Below, piece after piece: positions 32,332-40,970 of a stretch of 64,000 nucleotides of DNA. A program made the translations under genes and the position numbers. The stretch lies in the NCBI RefSeq assembly GCF_029643245.1, contig NZ_CP116398.1:1116001-1180000 (forward strand). Direction: 5' to 3'. How positions within the stretch are numbered: position 1 is the first letter of the stretch; every line of letters begins with the position of its first letter. Below the pieces are notes generated by a model. It was not told the origin of the DNA. It saw nothing but the letters and a program-made list of their open reading frames with translations, and made no database searches. Origin of the DNA: Methylomonas sp. EFPC3. GTDB taxonomy: Bacteria > Pseudomonadota > Gammaproteobacteria > Methylococcales > Methylomonadaceae.

Positions 32332-34296
32332 ATGTCCAACGCTGCCGACGTCGAGTTGCGCGTCAAGTTTGTCGATCAGACCGGCAACGGCTTCGACAAA
32401 TACGTCAAGCACGTCGAGCAAACCACCCGGCGCACGGAAGCCACCGTTACCCAATCCAATGCGCGCCAGCGCACCTCATTCGAGAGAACGTCGCTCGCCC
32501 GCGAGACGTTGGGCGTTCGCTCCGAGCAGCGCATCCAGCGCGAAATTCAACAGACCGAGGCCGCTTACAAGCGGCTAGCCGCGTCCGGTAAGCTCAGCCA
32601 GGACGAGCTGACCCGCGCCGCCGAAAAGACCCGGCAAAAGATCACCGGCCTGACCAATGAGATGGGTAAGCTGACCAAAGAGCAGCAACGCGCCGCCAAG
32701 GCCGCGAAGGACTTCGAAACCGCACAAGGGCGGATGCGTACCGGTGTAGCTGTCGGCGCCGGCGTAGCGGCGGCGGGCTATGCATTGAAAGCGCCGGTGA
32801 TGAATGCGATGAGCATGGATGAGAGGCTTGCCAGTCTGGCCAACACGGCGTATCGAGAGCGAGACGTTACCGGTCGTTTGGCAGGCGCGAAGGATTTAGA
32901 GTCTGCGATCAATAAGTCGGTCGATCTTAGGCAAGGTGGAGGTGGCACGCGCGAACAGGCACTTGATGCGCTTGAGGCGTTGGCGTCTAAGGACGCGCTG
33001 AATAGTACAGATAAGGCAATGGCCTTTTTGCCGACGGTGATGCGTACCGCATACGGTTCTGGCTCTAACCCATTAGACATAGCCAATCTGGTCAGCGCTT
33101 TGGTTGGTCAGAACATTGTCGGCAACGGGCGCGACCTGAAACGCGCGTTGAATATGATCACTGCCTCCGGCCAGGCTGGAGGCTTTGAAATCAAAGATAT
33201 GGCGCGGGCACTCCCGGGCCAGTTGGCGATCGGAAAAACTGCAGGCTTGGTGGGTCTGCCAGGATTGCAAAAAATCCTGACCATGAACCAAGCAGCGGTG
33301 CTGACCGCCGGCGATACCGCGACGGCCGGCAACAATGTCAGCAATTTGCTGAGTAAGCTCGCGTCGAACGATACCGCCAAGGATTTTGAAAAAGCGGGAC
33401 CGAAAGGCGCCGATCTGACGAAGTTTTTGATGGATCAACGCATCAAAGGTATAGACGCGGTCGACGCCTGGATGAATCTTATCGATAAACTGTCGCTACG
33501 CGATCCGCAAATGAAAGCGGCGCTGACCAAGTTGGAAAAGTCCGGCAATAAGGCCGATCAGCAGGCGGCTATCGAGTCGATATCGCAGTTGGCAGAAGGT
33601 GGCGTGATCGGTAAATTCTTTCAGGATATGCAGGCGCGCGGCGCATTGTTTGGCATGCGCAATAAAAGCCTGACGAATCGCGTCGGCTCATTCATCAGTC
33701 AGAACAATACAGAATTCGGCGCCAACGACCTCAACTACCAAACCATGGCCGGCACCGGCGCCGCCGCGATCCGCAACGCCGAACAGGAAGCGGCGATCAA
33801 GCAAAAAGCCGCTATGGAGCAGTTAATTCCGACAATTACCAGAGCGGCGGAAATGTTTGTCGACCTGTCGCAAAAGTATCCGGACTTGAGTGCTGCGGTC
33901 GTAGGCGCCACGCCGCCGATTATCGCACTAGGCACAGCGGCTGGAGTTACTGCAATGACGATGGGTGGCGCAAAAGGCGTCGGCGTGATTGGTGCTGGCG
34001 CCAGTTATTTAGCACGTGGCGCTGGGGCGTTTAGCGCGGGATATTTGGCAGGTGATTATGTTGCCAACCCGATCCTCAATTGGTCGGCGCAAAAATTAAC
34101 CGGTAACGATAACGCCACACTCGGCACCGCGTTATTCGATTATTTCAACAAAGGCCAGCCCAATAAGTCCGAAGTGCATCTGACTGTGGAGTCGACCACA
34201 CCCGGCTTTATGGTCAAGCAAAAATCCAAATCCGACGGTGTCAGTGTGACGACTCGCGGCAGCACCGGCAACATCTTCAGCGGAGCCCCTGAATAA
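32332..34296 (+). CDS. Tail tape measure protein (Mu gp42-like)
   Basis: 654 residues. A long helical coiled region (about 20-140), then a hydrophobic glycine-rich segment (VAVGAGVAAAGYALKAPVM) and a second one at about 520-570, typical of tape measures that set tail length and later form a channel. It directly follows the frameshifted chaperone gene, as expected. Confidence 0.93.
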   Translation: MSNAADVELRVKFVDQTGNGFDKYVKHVEQTTRRTEATVTQSNARQRTSFERTSLARETLGVRSEQRIQREIQQTEAAYKRLAASGKLSQDELTRAAEKTRQKITGLTNEMGKLTKEQQRAAKAAKDFETAQGRMRTGVAVGAGVAAAGYALKAPVMNAMSMDERLASLANTAYRERDVTGRLAGAKDLESAINKSVDLRQGGGGTREQALDALEALASKDALNSTDKAMAFLPTVMRTAYGSGSNPLDIANLVSALVGQNIVGNGRDLKRALNMITASGQAGGFEIKDMARALPGQLAIGKTAGLVGLPGLQKILTMNQAAVLTAGDTATAGNNVSNLLSKLASNDTAKDFEKAGPKGADLTKFLMDQRIKGIDAVDAWMNLIDKLSLRDPQMKAALTKLEKSGNKADQQAAIESISQLAEGGVIGKFFQDMQARGALFGMRNKSLTNRVGSFISQNNTEFGANDLNYQTMAGTGAAAIRNAEQEAAIKQKAAMEQLIPTITRAAEMFVDLSQKYPDLSAAVVGATPPIIALGTAAGVTAMTMGGAKGVGVIGAGASYLARGAGAFSAGYLAGDYVANPILNWSAQKLTGNDNATLGTALFDYFNKGQPNKSEVHLTVESTTPGFMVKQKSKSDGVSVTTRGSTGNIFSGAPE

Positions 34297-35474
34297 TGGC
34301 CGAGCAATCCTATCTGGACCGCTGGGCGCCGGCAAAATGGCGCGATATCGAGTTTTTGACTGATCGCCACGAAGCCAAGGCCGGTCGGCGCCTGGTGGTG
34401 CATGAATTCCCAGGTGCCGAAGCGCCCTTGGTCGAAGACCTGGGCGGCAAGGCCTGGGACTACCAATTAAACGCTTATTTTCTGAGCAAGGATTACGACC
34501 TCGAGGTCGACGCGCTGATTGCGGAATTGAACAAGCCGGGCGCGGATTGGTTGGTGCATCCCTGGCTGGGCCGGTTATGGCTGCGGCCGCAAACCTGGTC
34601 GCGGCAAGAAAGCAACGATGCCAACGGTTATTGCACGCTGAACATCGGCTGGGCGCCGGGCGGCGAGCCACCACTGGTGCCGCGTCCGGATGCGGCCGAT
34701 CTGGCCATGGCCTCATTGGCGGAATGGGCCAACAGCGCGGAGGACGATTTCGATTTGTTGGCGATGGGCGAAGACGCCCTGGCCGCGTTCAGTTCCGTCA
34801 CGCAATCCGGCATGGAAATGGTGCGCCAGGCGATATCGCTGTCGGCGTTGCCGTTGTCGTTTGCGCAGAAGATCATGACCGGCGCGCTCGGCTTTCAACA
34901 CGATATCGCTACGCTGGCGGCAGTACGGCGCAGCTATTCCAACGCCTTGCGCGGCCTGTTGGGCGGTATCGGCCTCGGCGCCGACGATGTCGGCCTGGCA
35001 TCCGGTAGCCGGGTACGGTTGGTGTCTCGGTTGGCAGGCTTGGCCGTGGCCAGTGCCACCCCGACATTCATCACCCCGGCCGGCGTGTCGCTGATCGATG
35101 CGACGGCGCGAACCAATATCGTCGCGGCCGCCGAGTTGCAAAGCCGGCTACTGTTCTATGCCGCGATGCAAACGGCGCTGGCCGACTTTACTACCGAGTT
35201 CGACCGCGACATGGCGGTGCTGGCGATCGACACGGCCTACGATGCGTTGCTGCCGGCGCTGCCCGATACCTTGTTCCAAGCCGCGGTATCCGCCCGTGCC
35301 GCGGTCGTAAAAGCGCTGCTGGCACAGGATCTTAAGCCGCAGCAGATCCGCGATATCGTCTCGCCACTGCCGTCCACGGTGTTGGCGCATCGGATGCAGA
35401 TCGATGAGGCCGTGTTTTTAGAGCGCAATGCGGTGCGGCATCCGCTGTTCGTCCAGGGCCGGGTGTATGGTTGA
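34296..35474 (+). CDS. DNA circularisation/tail protein (Mu gpN-like)
   Basis: 392 residues. N-terminal WRDIEFLTDRHEAKAGRRLVVHEFPG, DYQLNAYFLSKDYD and PWLGRLWLRPQTW define the DNA-circulation protein family (Mu gpN). It is a tail hub protein at the tape-measure tip. It overlaps the tape-measure stop by 1 nt. Confidence 0.92.
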   Translation: MAEQSYLDRWAPAKWRDIEFLTDRHEAKAGRRLVVHEFPGAEAPLVEDLGGKAWDYQLNAYFLSKDYDLEVDALIAELNKPGADWLVHPWLGRLWLRPQTWSRQESNDANGYCTLNIGWAPGGEPPLVPRPDAADLAMASLAEWANSAEDDFDLLAMGEDALAAFSSVTQSGMEMVRQAISLSALPLSFAQKIMTGALGFQHDIATLAAVRRSYSNALRGLLGGIGLGADDVGLASGSRVRLVSRLAGLAVASATPTFITPAGVSLIDATARTNIVAAAELQSRLLFYAAMQTALADFTTEFDRDMAVLAIDTAYDALLPALPDTLFQAAVSARAAVVKALLAQDLKPQQIRDIVSPLPSTVLAHRMQIDEAVFLERNAVRHPLFVQGRVYG

Positions 35475-36510
35475 GTTGCGGTTTAACGGCCAGCGCTACG
35501 CCTATTGGCAAAAGGTGTACATCAAAAGCTCGGTGGACGATTTGGTTGCCGATATGAACTTTGCGGTAACCCGCGACGGCCTGGGCAAACTGTCGGCGCT
35601 TGATGAAAACACGGTGGTGCAGGTGTTGATCGACGATCATTTGGTGTCGACGATTCGCCCCGATATCGTCAACGAAACGGTGCGCGCGCAAAGCCACAGT
35701 ATCGAGATCGACGGCCGGTCGCTGGGCCGCGAGTTTGTCGACTGTAAATATTCGAAAAGCCTGTCCGGATTGAAGCTCGACGAGATTGTAAAGCAGCTTT
35801 GCAGCACGTTTAACGTGCCGGTACAGATCGATGCCGAAACCGCCGTGGTCGCCGATTTTGCGATGCAATGCGAGACGCCGGCCAATGCGCTGATCAACGC
35901 CGCCCGCGCGGCCAACCTGTTGTTGTATCCCACCCCGGACGGCGGCCTGAAACTGACCAAGCCGACCGCGGCAGCGCCGGTGGCCACGCTGGTCTACGGC
36001 GACCATATCGAAAGCTATAGCGTGGTCGATGAATACCGGCTGCGCTACTCAGATTATCTCGTTAAAGGCTACGACTACGCCGCCAATCAGGCCTTGAAAG
36101 GTGCGGTAAAGGATGGCGGTCTGACCTATTTCCGGCCGCTGCATATCATGGCGGACAAGCTGGGCAAAAGCCTGGGCGGCTGTGACCGGCGCGCCGAGCT
36201 CGAACGCAACCGGCGCTTGGCCCGCGCCCATCGCATCGATCTGGACGTGTACGGCTGGACCCACTCCGGCGGAGTATGGGAGATCAATACCCAGGTGCGG
36301 GTGGTAATCCCCGCTCGCAACATCGACGGCGTGTATTTGATCGGCGACCGGATTTTTACGTTGGACGATCAGAGCGGCAGCATGACGCGATTGACGGTGA
36401 TGCAGCGCGATGCCTTTATCGGCGAAGACAAACCCGCCGCTCACGGTAAACGCAGCGCGGCCAAGAAGCCGGCCAAACAGAAGACGATTTATGCAGCAGA
36501 TTTGGAATAG
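35467..36510 (+). CDS. Baseplate hub protein (Mu gpP-like)
   Basis: 347 residues from the ATG at 35467, overlapping the stop of the N-like gene. VELRFNGQRYAYWQKVYIKS, VDCKYSKSLSGLKLDEIVKQL and GWTHSGGVWEINTQVRV match Mu gpP (phage late control D / gp44 family), the hub related to T4 gp27. The Lys/Ala-rich C-terminus is typical. Confidence 0.93.
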   Translation: MVELRFNGQRYAYWQKVYIKSSVDDLVADMNFAVTRDGLGKLSALDENTVVQVLIDDHLVSTIRPDIVNETVRAQSHSIEIDGRSLGREFVDCKYSKSLSGLKLDEIVKQLCSTFNVPVQIDAETAVVADFAMQCETPANALINAARAANLLLYPTPDGGLKLTKPTAAAPVATLVYGDHIESYSVVDEYRLRYSDYLVKGYDYAANQALKGAVKDGGLTYFRPLHIMADKLGKSLGGCDRRAELERNRRLARAHRIDLDVYGWTHSGGVWEINTQVRVVIPARNIDGVYLIGDRIFTLDDQSGSMTRLTVMQRDAFIGEDKPAAHGKRSAAKKPAKQKTIYAADLE

Positions 36511-36961
36511 ATTGCAGTTGCTGTTCTCGCAGGGCGTGGCGACTTTAGTCGGAGCCGATAAGGTGCAGGCGCGGGTGCTGGATAACGAGATACTGGATAA
36601 CCTGGCGCGGGTCGAGCCGTATGGCTTCAGTTATCGGCCAAAGCCGGGCGCGCAGGTCTATCTGGCGTTCCCGGCCGGCGACCGCAGCTATGGCGTGGCG
36701 TTGGTGGTGGGCGACAGACGGTATCAAGTGGAATTACAAGCGGGCGAAGTGGCGCTGCATGACGATATCGGCCACGTCATAAAACTGGGGCGCGATGGAA
36801 TTTCGATCGATGGCGGCGGCCATGACTTGAACATTGTCAATACACCACGCGTGTTGATTCCGGACGGCGATATCGTCGTCAATGACATTTCGTTTTTAGA
36901 TCATGCCCACGGCAACGTGCAAAACGGTGGCGGCAATACCAGTCCGCCGGTGGGAGGCTAA
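36491..36961 (+). CDS. Baseplate spike protein gp45-like (gpV)
   Basis: 156 residues from the ATG at 36491 inside the end of the P-like gene. The motif YRPKPGAQVYLAFPAGDRS, DDIGHVIKLGRDGISIDGGG and the final HAHGNVQNGGGNTSPP match the Mu gp45 membrane-piercing spike. The His residues of the HAH motif near the tip may bind a metal, as in related spikes. Confidence 0.92.
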   Translation: MQQIWNRLQLLFSQGVATLVGADKVQARVLDNEILDNLARVEPYGFSYRPKPGAQVYLAFPAGDRSYGVALVVGDRRYQVELQAGEVALHDDIGHVIKLGRDGISIDGGGHDLNIVNTPRVLIPDGDIVVNDISFLDHAHGNVQNGGGNTSPPVGG

Positions 36962-37357
36962 ATGTTGAAACTGGTCCAAGTCGATCACGGCGTATTCGAT
37001 CTGCAATTCGACGATCCGGCATTGAACGATGCCGATGCCGCGATCCGCACTGTCGTTTACGCGGCGTTATTTACCGATGCCGAAGCGCCGGCGCGCCGCG
37101 TGCCGGATCGATACGAGCGCCGCGGCTGGTGGGCCGATCCGGAAGCCGGCAGCGGATTGTGGCATGTGCGCTGGCAAGGGCTAAGCGACGCGGCCCGGCG
37201 CGAAGCCGTGTTTATGGTGCGGCAGGCTTTGTTGGACCATGGCGTCTCCGATGTTGCCGTGGTTGAGCAGGCTGTCCCCGGAAATGTTTCCAGCCTCTTT
37301 ATGCGCATCTCCGGTGCTCATAATGGCCGCAACTTCGATCTGAGCATTGAGCTGTGA
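36962..37357 (+). CDS. Baseplate protein gp46-like
   Basis: 131 residues. It follows the spike gene with no gap. WWADPEAGSGLWHVRW and the C-terminal FDLSIEL match the Mu gp46 / GPW_gp25-like baseplate wedge family. The fourth late-promoter palindrome lies inside its 3' end (37278-37324). Confidence 0.87.
   Translation: MLKLVQVDHGVFDLQFDDPALNDADAAIRTVVYAALFTDAEAPARRVPDRYERRGWWADPEAGSGLWHVRWQGLSDAARREAVFMVRQALLDHGVSDVAVVEQAVPGNVSSLFMRISGAHNGRNFDLSIEL
37278..37324 (+). promoter_or_regulatory. Late promoter 4: palindrome plus -10, inside the gp46-like gene
   Basis: CCGGAAATGTTTCCAG (37278-37293), exactly 25 nt, then CATAAT (37319-37324), the best -10 of the four. Transcription would begin near 37331, about 25 nt before the gp47-like start. 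Same element as at 11753, 23834 and 32255, but embedded in coding sequence. Confidence 0.72.
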
Positions 37358-38400
37358 CCAACTACGTCCGCCCGTCGTATTCCGAATTAAAGGCCCGCAT
37401 CCAAAACGACCTGGCAGCGCTGCCGGCTGTGTTGGCCGGACCGTTGGCGGCCGCCTGGGCGCGAGCCTGCCACGGCGTGCACGGCAATCTGGACTGGATC
37501 GATCGCCAATGCTCACCGCTGACCTGCGAGCTGGAACGGTTGTACGACTGGGCGGCGCTGTACGGTGTCGATCGATTGGCTGCGACGGCAGCAACCGGTC
37601 ACGTGCTGGCCACCGGTACCGCCGGCACTGATCTACTGGCCGACACCCTGCTGCGCGGCCAAAACGGCCTTGATTACAAGGTGCTGGCTGCCGTGGAATT
37701 GGGCGCCGGCGCCACGCCAGTGGCGGTGCGCTGCCAGACGGCCGGCTCCGCCGGCAATTTGATCGCCGGCCAGAGTTTGACTCTGGTCGATCCGGTACCC
37801 GGCATTGCCGGTTCATTGGCCGTCGACAGCAATGGCCTGACCGGCGGCGAAGCGGAAGAGTCGCTGGAGAATTGGCGGATACGGGTCGCCGATGAATGGC
37901 GGGTGATGGTTACGCGTGGCGGTCGGTCAGGAAAACCCGAGGATTATCGGTTCTGGGCCAAAACTGCGCACCCATCGGTGACCGGCGCACTGGTGCAGTC
38001 GCATGCGTTGGGTATCGGTACGGTCATCGTCCGTCCCATTTGTAACGGCCTGCTGGACCGATTACCGAGCCCGGCTGTTCTGGATGCGGTAGCAGCGTAT
38101 CTAGCCGCCATCGCCCCGGCGACCGCCGATTGGCGGGTGGCCGCTCCGATCGTCAAGCGCGTGTCCGTGACGATCGATCTTTTGCCCGGTTATGACAGCC
38201 AGGCCAATCGCGTTGCGATTGTCGCGGCGCTGCAAGACCTGGTGTTGTCCGAGTCGTCTGAAACGGCATTGTTGGCCATGGCGGAAATAGACGCGGCGAT
38301 TGCGTCCGTGACCCAGCAATATACCCGTTTGGCGCCGCTGGCCGATTTACACGTCGCTGCCGGCGAATTGTTCGTATTGAATCCGGTGACCTGGGCATGA
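37354..38400 (+). CDS. Baseplate J-like protein (Mu gp47-like)
   Basis: 348 residues from a GTG overlapping the preceding stop. GPLAAAWARACHGVHGNLDWI, VRCQTAGSAGNLIAGQSLTL and EESLENWRIRVADEWR match the gp47/baseplate J family, which forms the wedge ring around the hub. Confidence 0.94.
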   Translation: MTNYVRPSYSELKARIQNDLAALPAVLAGPLAAAWARACHGVHGNLDWIDRQCSPLTCELERLYDWAALYGVDRLAATAATGHVLATGTAGTDLLADTLLRGQNGLDYKVLAAVELGAGATPVAVRCQTAGSAGNLIAGQSLTLVDPVPGIAGSLAVDSNGLTGGEAEESLENWRIRVADEWRVMVTRGGRSGKPEDYRFWAKTAHPSVTGALVQSHALGIGTVIVRPICNGLLDRLPSPAVLDAVAAYLAAIAPATADWRVAAPIVKRVSVTIDLLPGYDSQANRVAIVAALQDLVLSESSETALLAMAEIDAAIASVTQQYTRLAPLADLHVAAGELFVLNPVTWA

Positions 38401-38969
38401 TGCAAATTCGTCCCCACACCGCTGACGAATATGCGGCGGCCATTGGCTATCTGTTACTGCCTGGCGCCGGATGGCGATGGCCCGTTAATGGGTTCGGCCA
38501 TGGGTTGTTGTTGGCTACCGGACAGGAACTGGCCCGCGTCGAAGCCGAGACCCAAAAGGTGTTGGATCGCGCGGTAGAGATTCATCGGCCGCGGGCCGCG
38601 AATTGGCATATCAGCACGTACCGGGCGGTAGCAAATAATGCCGTGGCCGACGTTGTCGAGACTATTCCGCGCAAACCAATTCGGGTTGGCGGTCGGGTGG
38701 GCGAACGGCTGTGGCGGGCGGATGCGGTGTTTCCGGTGCCATTGGTGCAAGTCGACCATCTATTTGGTCCGCTCCGCGTCGGCAGCCGCGTCGGCGATAG
38801 GGTGTGGGGTACGCGATCGAGGTATGTGCTGCGGGTGCGGTATTACCGATCCGTTGTTAACCCAAAAGTATTGTGGCGGGCGCTGAACGAGTTCAAACAG
38901 TCGCACGTTTTTCTCTGGTTCGAAGACATTACCGGCATCGGTGGTGAGGTGAGTTATGCACAAGATTGA
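38397..38969 (+). CDS. Baseplate/tail protein gp48-like (DUF2313)
   Basis: 190 residues; overlaps the J-like stop. The N-terminus (IRPHTADEYAAAIGYLLLPGAGW) is the DUF2313 signature. The C-terminal half differs from Mu, with GRVGERLWRADAVFP and GSRVGDRVWGTR repeats. It connects fibres to the baseplate in related phages. Confidence 0.85.
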   Translation: MMQIRPHTADEYAAAIGYLLLPGAGWRWPVNGFGHGLLLATGQELARVEAETQKVLDRAVEIHRPRAANWHISTYRAVANNAVADVVETIPRKPIRVGGRVGERLWRADAVFPVPLVQVDHLFGPLRVGSRVGDRVWGTRSRYVLRVRYYRSVVNPKVLWRALNEFKQSHVFLWFEDITGIGGEVSYAQD

Positions 38970-40275
38970 CGGCGCCGGCAATATTGGCGGGATGTTTGTT
39001 TGGGAAGATTCCGATCTGAACCGGCCGCCGACCGAGTTGACGGCAGAATGGCTCAATGCGGTTCAGCAAGAATTGATCAACGTGATTTTGTGGGCCGAGC
39101 TGGACTTAAACAAGTCGGATAACTCGCAATTGCTGCAAGCGCTGCAAGCCAGGTTTGCATCTATCGATCCGGGTGGCGATTACGCAGCCAAGGCCGCCGT
39201 CCAAGCCGACGATTATAAGATCGCGGACGCTACCGGGACTGCTAATGCAATCGTGGGTGCGTTTTTTCCGGCGATCACGTCGCTGACCTCGGCTCATGGC
39301 ACGGCCGTATTTGTACGGGCCACGGCAGCGAATACGATCGCTGCGCCGACCTTCACTCCGAACACTGGCACGGTCGCAGCCAAGGCCATCGTCAAAGGCA
39401 ACAATCTGCCGTTGGCGCCCGGCGATATCGCCGGCGCCGGGTATTGGATGGAGTTGCGTTACGACTCGGCCTTCGATAAATGGGTGCTGGCCAACCCGGC
39501 CCGCGGCTTGTCGAGTGCGTCGGCGGCTGTATCAGGCAGTGCGAAGAATTTGCGTGCATCGGCCACCGGCGCCAGTGCGAGCATTTCGATTTCGGCCGAT
39601 GAGATCGTAGTGAAAAACGCGCTGGGAGAATCAGTGACGCTGGAGAACGTCGCGGTGGTGCTGAATACTGCGTCGGTGGGCGTTAACGGACTGGATAGCG
39701 GTATTTTGGCGGCTAACACCTGGTACGACCGCTACATCATTTATGACGGCACGACACAGGCGGCGCTAATGTGCGTGTCCGGTAATAGTCCGGTGCTGCC
39801 GGCTGGGTATTCATTTAAAGCGTATGTTGGCGCGTTCCGGACGGACAACACCGTTAATAAATTTCCTGTGGGGTTTACTCAGGCCGGCGGAATGTTTCAG
39901 CCTCGGGTAGCTGCCGGCGGAAATCTGCCGGCGTTGCCCGTGATGGCAAATGGGGTGGTTGGTTCCGGTATTGCGTCGGCTACACCGACATGGGGCGCTG
40001 TAGCCGTCCGAGGAGTTGTAGCCCCCCCCAACGCCACTGCGGTGCATTTTGTCGTTGCCTGTTTCACAAATAGCTCTGGCGCTCAATTCATTGTGGCTCC
40101 GAATAACCAATATGGTGGCCTGGGTCTGACGAATAGTCCGGCACCTATCGCTAGTAACGGTTATGGGTTTGCGAATTTTCAAGGCCGCGTGCTGTTGGAG
40201 TCGAATAACATTTATTACGTATCCGGCAGCGCATCGTTGACGATGTATTGCTTTGGATGGGAGGAGGCGTTATGA
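38956..40275 (+). CDS. Tail fibre protein
   Basis: 439 residues; the first 14 nt overlap gp48. The N-terminus (HKIDGAGNIGGMFVWEDSD..RPPTELTAEWLNAVQQEL) is the conserved phage tail fibre attachment region of Mu relatives. The remainder is beta-rich with Ala/Thr repeats and should form the receptor-binding trimer. Confidence 0.87.
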   Translation: MHKIDGAGNIGGMFVWEDSDLNRPPTELTAEWLNAVQQELINVILWAELDLNKSDNSQLLQALQARFASIDPGGDYAAKAAVQADDYKIADATGTANAIVGAFFPAITSLTSAHGTAVFVRATAANTIAAPTFTPNTGTVAAKAIVKGNNLPLAPGDIAGAGYWMELRYDSAFDKWVLANPARGLSSASAAVSGSAKNLRASATGASASISISADEIVVKNALGESVTLENVAVVLNTASVGVNGLDSGILAANTWYDRYIIYDGTTQAALMCVSGNSPVLPAGYSFKAYVGAFRTDNTVNKFPVGFTQAGGMFQPRVAAGGNLPALPVMANGVVGSGIASATPTWGAVAVRGVVAPPNATAVHFVVACFTNSSGAQFIVAPNNQYGGLGLTNSPAPIASNGYGFANFQGRVLLESNNIYYVSGSASLTMYCFGWEEAL

Positions 40276-40637
40276 GTTTTGCGGTGCGCGTGGATGGGCT
40301 TGGATTTCGCACGGTGGGCGGTGTCGACGAATTGTTGCCGGGTGAGGTGTTTAGCCAAACCCAGCCGCAGTTGATCGGCATGGGCGACGATCTTGCTCAG
40401 CGGCGGGCGTTGATGGCGGTCGATGCCTGGCGTATTTTGCGAGCGCTAACCGTGTTGGGGTGGCGTGATGACGTGGAATCCCTTATTTCCGGAAGCAGCC
40501 AGGACGTGAAAGATATGTACACTCGGGCGCCTGTTTTTCGGCGCTTGTCGCCCTTCGTCGAGTTGGTGGCGGCCGCTATGAATAAAACGGATGCCGAAGT
40601 AGACGAGTTGTTCGAGCTGGCAGCGACGATCGAGTAA
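40272..40637 (+). CDS. Hypothetical protein after the tail fibre
   Basis: 121 residues with ATGA overlap. The start (FAVRVDGLGFRTVGGVDELLPG) looks like the linker segment of tail-fibre associated proteins, and the rest is helical (LAQRRALMAVDAWRILRALTV). Possibly a fibre assembly protein by position. A small hairpin (CGATG-ttcgag-CATCG) follows in the 126-nt gap to com. Confidence 0.62.
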   Translation: MSFAVRVDGLGFRTVGGVDELLPGEVFSQTQPQLIGMGDDLAQRRALMAVDAWRILRALTVLGWRDDVESLISGSSQDVKDMYTRAPVFRRLSPFVELVAAAMNKTDAEVDELFELAATIE

Positions 40638-40763
40638 AACCGGTGCGACCTGACGCGATGTTCGAGCATCGTGCCAGGCCACCTTTCGCAGGGATGAGCT
40701 GCTTCAGGCCTAGTCACCGTGCCGTGTACACAGCGTGACAAGCCTAGTTGAAAGTGGCTATTT

Positions 40764-40970
40764 ATGGAAATTGTGCGTTGCGGCCATTGCGGCCGAAAAT
40801 TGGCCGAAGCCGAATTTGTTCGGTTGGCTATTAAGTGTCCCCGTTGCGGGACGTTGAATACCTTGAAGGCCGTCGAGCCTCTTACCCGCGCGCCACGAGC
40901 GCCCGACTGCGAGTGTTACGATGGCAAAACCAATTGTCCCGTGGGTGGGCGGCAAACGCCGCCTGGCTAA
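40764..40970 (+). CDS. com: Com-like zinc-finger translational regulator
   Basis: 68 residues. IVRCGHCGRKLAEAEF and IKCPRCGTLNTLKA form the CxxC-CxxC zinc finger of Mu Com, an RNA-binding protein that activates translation of mom. The 3' end overlaps the downstream methylase start by 50 nt, the same arrangement as com-mom in Mu. Confidence 0.87.
   Translation: MEIVRCGHCGRKLAEAEFVRLAIKCPRCGTLNTLKAVEPLTRAPRAPDCECYDGKTNCPVGGRQTPPG

Noticed and set aside
39881-39905. CGGAATGTTTCAGCC in the tail fibre gene, resembling the late palindrome
   Set aside because: The two halves do not pair as in the four real sites, and no -10-like hexamer is found 25 nt downstream.
29500-40275. Diversity-generating retroelement acting on the tail genes
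   Set aside because: The only RT in the window has retron motifs and its own ncRNA, and no template/variable repeat pair was seen near the tail genes.
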